Shown piece after piece: positions 13,901-17,340 of a stretch of 17,340 nt of DNA. The stretch is from Lachnospira sp. UBA2821 (GTDB lineage: Bacteria; Bacillota; Clostridia; Lachnospirales; Lachnospiraceae): assembly GCA_002351535.1 (NCBI GenBank), contig DEGR01000059.1:1-17340 (forward strand), given 5' to 3'. The position numbers and the translations under genes are program-made. Each line of letters begins with the position of its first letter. Position 1 is the stretch's first letter. The notes under the pieces are model-generated. The model had not been told where the DNA came from and ran no database searches. It saw only the letters and a list, made by a program, of their open reading frames with translations.

Positions 13901-14581
13901 TTAACGAATTTTAAATGTTTTTAAATATGTTTTTTGTTCATCTGTTATACGATAACTTTCTACCGCTTTCTGAATAGTCTTATTATGAACCCAGACAGGC
14001 AGCTTCTTATCTTCTATAAAAGGAATTACCGCATCCCACTGCTTTGCAAGTGCTGTTGCCATATACCATGCAATCATCATATTAATATAATATTCATCTG
14101 ATATAACACCGGCAACTTTTCTGACATATTTAACATCAAATGTTTCATCAAGATACAGTCTCATAAGCATTCCTATTCCATATCTTACAGTATATGTATC
14201 CTCTGAATTAATCCAGACATCTATTTCACTTAACAACTCCTTCCTATGCTTCTTAAAGCATGAAGGTGGTGCAAAATCACACGTTGCCCAATTATCTATA
14301 TATGTAAGAAAACGATTCACTTCTTTTATACATTTGTCATAATCTTTAATAGAAGTTATAAGCATCATATGAAGATTATTTTCCTCATAATATGTATGTG
14401 GAAGCTGCTTTATGAATTGTTCTGCTTCAATACTTCCCGATATTTCCTTAGCATATTTTCTCAGAACAGGAACTCTTATACCTATTACATTTTCTTTATT
14501 GATATTCGGTATAAGCCTGCTGTGAAAATCACGATATTTTATATCCTGCATCGCAAATAATTGTTCCTGAATACTATCCAT
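13901..14581 (-). CDS. AlkD-like DNA alkylation repair protein
   Basis: A 226-residue, mostly helical HEAT-repeat-type protein of the DNA alkylation repair (AlkC/AlkD) superfamily, which removes bulky or cationic alkylated bases such as N3- and N7-alkylpurines from cytoplasmic DNA. Matching segments are the N-terminal IGIRVPVLRKYAKEI (about 33-47), the central NLHMMLITSIKD, YIDNWATCDFAPP (about 93-105), which corresponds to the conserved W-x-x-x-D DNA-contact region, and the later repeat YTVRYGIGMLMRLYLD. The length suits the compact AlkD form. GAGAGG lies 9 nt before the ATG. It follows the phosphoesterase stop by 36 bp and is the last gene of the lipoprotein-glycosylase-phosphoesterase-AlkD run. 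No terminator is obvious after it; the surface-gene promoter begins within 40 bp of its stop. Confidence 0.9.
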   Translation of the reverse strand: MDSIQEQLFAMQDIKYRDFHSRLIPNINKENVIGIRVPVLRKYAKEISGSIEAEQFIKQLPHTYYEENNLHMMLITSIKDYDKCIKEVNRFLTYIDNWATCDFAPPSCFKKHRKELLSEIDVWINSEDTYTVRYGIGMLMRLYLDETFDVKYVRKVAGVISDEYYINMMIAWYMATALAKQWDAVIPFIEDKKLPVWVHNKTIQKAVESYRITDEQKTYLKTFKIR

Positions 14582-14617
14582 ATACTTTTACCTCTCCGAA
14601 ATGCATTTAAATAGTAA

Positions 14618-15748
14618 CTATTTTCCTTCAATATTTATTAACACATACTCTGAACGACATCCTGTTTTATACTTAATTGCCCAGTCTGATATCCCGGATG
14701 TGACTATAAAATTCGTATTTTTTAATTTCTCTATTCCATATATCTGATTATTTTCTCCTATGCCTGTAAGCTGCTGGAATATTTTCATCAGAAGCATCTG
14801 TCCGCCGTGTGTATGTCCTGATAGAACCATATCCACTCCCGACTCTTTCTGTGCATCATAATCAACCGGCTGGTGGTCAAGCACAATCTGATACTTAGTG
14901 TCATCAAGCTTGTCTGTAAGTGCAGCCATACTCTTTCTTTTGCCACCTTTTTCAAGTTCTTCGGAACGGTCCTTTCTTCCTATTATATAGAATCTGTCAT
15001 CGACAAGAACAGCTTCATCCTGCAATACATTTACTTTATTCTTCTTAAGTTCTTTAACCAAATCATCACTACTGTAGCCACGATACTCACTGCCATAATA
15101 TCCTTTATCGTGGTTACCAAACACATAGTAAATACCATATTTTGTGTGAACTTTTCCAAGTGCTTCGCAGGACTTTTTCATGTCTTCAAGACTTGTATCA
15201 TCATCTACAAAGTCACCTGATATTAGTAAAACGTCCGGTTTTTTCTTCTCAATTTCCTTTAAATGCTTTGAAAATCCATCCCCGTCAAATGTTGTACCTA
15301 CATGCGAATCCGCTATAAGAACTGCCTTTATATCCCCAACTTCTTTGTCCGTATGTATAGTATAATCTTTCTGCCACACTCCATAATCCTGATATGCTGC
15401 AAATATCATATACAGGCATGTAACAACAATTGCTACAATTCCTTCGACATACACTTTGCATTTCATATTTCTTTTAATTACACGTCTTCCTATGCGGAAA
15501 ATAATTGATGTAACTATCCAGAACAATATAAGATAGACCACCGTTATCACTGCATTTACACTGCCTAAACATATCATGAGAAGTGCAATGCCAATAACAC
15601 ATATTGCAATACTTATAAGTATACTCTTAAGCCTGATTCCGCCTGACATCTTTTTCACTATATAGAAATGTTGCACTTTACATACAAGATATACACATGA
15701 CAATCCAAAAAGTACAATTGCCGCTAATAAAATAAATAACCACATCAT
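14618..15748 (-). CDS. Membrane-anchored metallophosphoesterase
   Basis: A 376-residue protein. The first 118 residues contain about four hydrophobic segments (3-23, 41-61, 65-85, 100-119). A calcineurin-like metallophosphoesterase domain follows (about 138-370). All dinuclear-metal motifs are present: D147-S-H149, G-D179, G-N212-H213-D, D-H292 (LDHQPVDYD) and G-H312-T-H314-G-G. This architecture resembles the YkuE/YaeI group, which acts on lipid-linked or other membrane-proximal phosphate esters. The true substrate is unknown. AAGGAG precedes the ATG by 9 nt, in the 25-bp gap after the DNA glycosylase gene, indicating co-transcription. Its position between two DNA-repair genes has no obvious mechanistic meaning from sequence. 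Confidence 0.95.
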   Translation of the reverse strand: MMWLFILLAAIVLFGLSCVYLVCKVQHFYIVKKMSGGIRLKSILISIAICVIGIALLMICLGSVNAVITVVYLILFWIVTSIIFRIGRRVIKRNMKCKVYVEGIVAIVVTCLYMIFAAYQDYGVWQKDYTIHTDKEVGDIKAVLIADSHVGTTFDGDGFSKHLKEIEKKKPDVLLISGDFVDDDTSLEDMKKSCEALGKVHTKYGIYYVFGNHDKGYYGSEYRGYSSDDLVKELKKNKVNVLQDEAVLVDDRFYIIGRKDRSEELEKGGKRKSMAALTDKLDDTKYQIVLDHQPVDYDAQKESGVDMVLSGHTHGGQMLLMKIFQQLTGIGENNQIYGIEKLKNTNFIVTSGISDWAIKYKTGCRSEYVLINIEGK

Positions 15749-15773
15749 TTGTTTTTTCTCCTTTTAATAACAG

Positions 15774-16274
15774 TTAATTTTCATTTATTTCCCTGCCCCA
15801 TGCATTCTCAAGCCTGTCCAAAGTCCAGACTGCATTTGCCGGACTTGTTGACGGCACTTTTACAGCGGCTGGCATATGCTTTCCACCATAAAATTTTTCA
15901 TATAATTCATATGCCTTTCCACCATTAAGTATTATTTTCTTAACATCCGAATTATTAACAATAAGTTCCAAATCATTTGGTTCAATATTTTTTATCGAAC
16001 TGTCTGACGACCCTTTTATATCACAGGATTTTATTACATCCCATAATGCTATATTGTTATCCAGCAGAAATTGTTTCTTTTCGTCAATTGTATCTAATGA
16101 CACATTCTCACAATCAAATATTCTCTTCATAAGCTTCCAAAATCTGTTCTGCGGATGTCCATAATAGAATTCCTGCTCTCTTGATTTAACTGATGGAAAC
16201 GAACCAAGTATCAGAATTCTTGATTTTTCATCATAAACAGGAGGAAACTCATGTTGTACATGTACATATTCCAT
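15774..16274 (-). CDS. Uracil/hypoxanthine-DNA glycosylase, UDG superfamily family 6-like
   Basis: A 166-residue DNA base-excision enzyme. Motif 1, GSFPSVKSREQEFYYGHPQNRFW (given here as residues 24-46, key residues Y37-Y38-G-H-P-Q-N43), matches the YYGNPxNxFW region of hypoxanthine-DNA glycosylases, in which this Asn is the proposed catalytic residue. Motif 2 is VPSTSPANA (140-148). It probably excises deaminated adenine (hypoxanthine) from DNA. I prefer the ATG at 16274 because GAGG lies 6 nt upstream and the N-terminus MEYVHVQHEFPPVYDE fits the family; an ATG four codons earlier lies inside the GAGG repeat end. It follows the lipoprotein gene by 67 bp, most of which is a dispersed repeat that supplies the RBS, and precedes the phosphoesterase by 25 bp. 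Confidence 0.9.
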   Translation of the reverse strand: MEYVHVQHEFPPVYDEKSRILILGSFPSVKSREQEFYYGHPQNRFWKLMKRIFDCENVSLDTIDEKKQFLLDNNIALWDVIKSCDIKGSSDSSIKNIEPNDLELIVNNSDVKKIILNGGKAYELYEKFYGGKHMPAAVKVPSTSPANAVWTLDRLENAWGREINEN

Positions 16275-16280
16275 ACCAAA

Positions 16281-16326
16281 CCTCATTTCTGAGCAATTTA
16301 TTGCGAAGATGCTATGCGTCGAAGAA
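16281..16326 (-). repeat. Dispersed repeat, copy B (contiguous)
   Basis: A 46-bp element made of mini-hairpins CTCA-TTTC-TGAG and GCAA-TTTA-TTGC followed by GAAGATGCTATGCGTCGAAGAA. A second copy exists near 7502-7678, split by an insert. In both places the minus-strand 3' end (GAGG) forms or adjoins the RBS of the downstream gene. Confidence 0.8.
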
Positions 16327-16341
16327 TCGCGTACAAAATCT

Positions 16342-17301
16342 CTAACTTTCTTCAGTTACTGATATAGCCAAAGGAAATTCTACTTTTTCTCCGGCACAGA
16401 AAACAGATTCATCTGCGCTGTCAGTTATCTCAAACTCTGCTCCATTCCATCCATTATTTCTTATTACACCTTTTATATTTCCATCAGATGAAGTAAATTC
16501 AAGCTCTCCATTTCCATTATCAGTAAACGTTCCTTCTATCTGTCCTTTTCTGTAAACAGATACGACAGCCTCATCATTATCATAGCCCTTTCTGATAAGC
16601 AATGAACTGCATACACTGTCCGTTCCTTCATTATCAACAAAGAAACCATATTTTAATGATGCTTCAGGCATATTGAATGCTTCATCATTTATACCTGCGA
16701 GTTCAGCGGCAAGCACATATGCTCTATCTTTGCATATCTGCTCCAAAAAAGAGGCTTCCAGTTGTGGATATATACTTCCACCCTCCTCGCGTGCTCCAAG
16801 ATTTATCAAAGTCATCTCTTCTTTCATATTCTCCCAGTTTTCCTGTTCAGCAAGAATCTTTTCCTTCACCTGTGCATCTGTTACATCATCTACTCTGTTT
16901 TTCAAAATGTCCAGTTCTGTATTCCATATCGAATAAAGCCATCCTGCGGACCGGTCCATCTCCATTTGTGTCTGTGCTGCCTCAGCTAATGGCGTATATT
17001 TGTCTGTAATTTTATTCACATTCTCCAATTCTTCCTGCAATGTTAGTCCTGATTCTGAATTCTTATTAACATCTGATTTTACGTCATCTGTATAATCATG
17101 CCCAAAATCAATTTGTATTTCTTTTTGAATCTGTGTTTCTTTTTCAACCTGTGTCTTTTTTTCAACTTGTGTCTCTTTTTCAGCTTGTGTTTCTAATGAC
17201 TTTTCACTTTCCAGATTTTTAGCTGTAGAATTCTTTGCGCATCCTCCTAATATACTGGTTACCGCAACCGCCGTAACCGCAAATATAATAATTTTTCTCA
17301 T
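16342..17301 (-). CDS. Lipoprotein with Glu/Gln-rich repeats and LprI-like domain
   Basis: A 319-residue exported lipoprotein. Residues 1-20 are a signal peptide ending in lipobox S-I-L-G-G-C, so C21 should be diacylated and anchor the protein to the outer face of the membrane. Residues about 37-66 are tandem six-residue units (ETQAEK, ETQVEK, KTQVEK, ETQIQK). Residues about 88-200 resemble the lysozyme-inhibitor LprI N-terminal (DUF1311) domain: a helical region, Q-x-x-W (QENW), then GGSIYPQLEASFLEQICKDR in the position of the family's GGS and final helix. The Cys pairs typical of proteobacterial members are mostly absent. Residues about 205-310 form a beta-rich domain I do not recognise. 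GAGGAG lies 7 nt before the ATG. It appears to head the glycosylase-phosphoesterase-AlkD operon. Confidence 0.85.
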   Translation of the reverse strand: MRKIIIFAVTAVAVTSILGGCAKNSTAKNLESEKSLETQAEKETQVEKKTQVEKETQIQKEIQIDFGHDYTDDVKSDVNKNSESGLTLQEELENVNKITDKYTPLAEAAQTQMEMDRSAGWLYSIWNTELDILKNRVDDVTDAQVKEKILAEQENWENMKEEMTLINLGAREEGGSIYPQLEASFLEQICKDRAYVLAAELAGINDEAFNMPEASLKYGFFVDNEGTDSVCSSLLIRKGYDNDEAVVSVYRKGQIEGTFTDNGNGELEFTSSDGNIKGVIRNNGWNGAEFEITDSADESVFCAGEKVEFPLAISVTEES

Positions 17302-17340
17302 TTTGTAACTCCTCTATTACCTGAATCCGTGAAACACATT

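Overview
The window looks like a chromosomal segment of a low-GC, Gram-positive anaerobe, most likely a gut Clostridia member of the Lachnospiraceae. The basis is AT-rich intergenic DNA, strong GGAGG-type ribosome binding sites, secreted proteins with Thr/Glu or Thr/Lys/Pro/Gly linkers and bacterial Ig-like domains, a class-I c-di-GMP riboswitch, and a Crp/Fnr regulator paired with a clostridial-type 4Fe-4S protein. The assignment rests on family resemblance only.

Layout. 1-1517 (minus): a sodium:neurotransmitter-type symporter followed 24 bp later by the start of a response regulator that runs off the window. 1665-2171 (plus): a small DUF6512-like membrane protein. 2180-3652 (minus): an apparent operon of a ferredoxin-like 4Fe-4S protein, a small cupin and D-aminoacyl-tRNA deacylase, divergent from a Crp/Fnr regulator (3774-4445, plus). 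The shared promoter region holds an 18-bp palindrome. It sits about 41.5 bp upstream of the predicted operon transcription start, the position expected for class-II activation, and downstream of the regulator's own predicted start.

4452-5882 (minus): a secreted, Thr/Glu-linker, six-hairpin-glycosidase-like protein. Its leader contains a clear GEMM-I c-di-GMP aptamer, an intrinsic terminator and a plausible antiterminator, with a promoter lying in the end of the preceding gene.

6158-13758 (minus) is decaying. A MATE transporter is interrupted by an in-frame TAA at codon 55. Upstream of it, one very large surface-protein gene (about 1,417 codons when reconstructed: signal peptide, transglutaminase-like domain, thioredoxin-like domain, Ig-like repeats, fibronectin-like C-terminus) is broken by an in-frame TGA at codon 345 and by an IS30-family element. 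The element is flanked by a 16-bp direct repeat, and removing it with one repeat copy restores the reading frame exactly.

13901-17301 (minus): an apparent operon of a lipoprotein with an LprI-like domain, a family-6-type uracil/hypoxanthine-DNA glycosylase, a membrane-anchored metallophosphoesterase and an AlkD-like DNA alkylation repair protein.

A short dispersed repeat ends at the ribosome binding site of both the MATE gene and the DNA glycosylase gene. The MATE copy is split by a 125-bp hairpin-rich insert. No tRNA, rRNA or CRISPR array was seen. The strongest candidates for follow-up are the riboswitch-controlled surface protein, the Crp/Fnr operator arrangement and the RBS-adjacent repeat.
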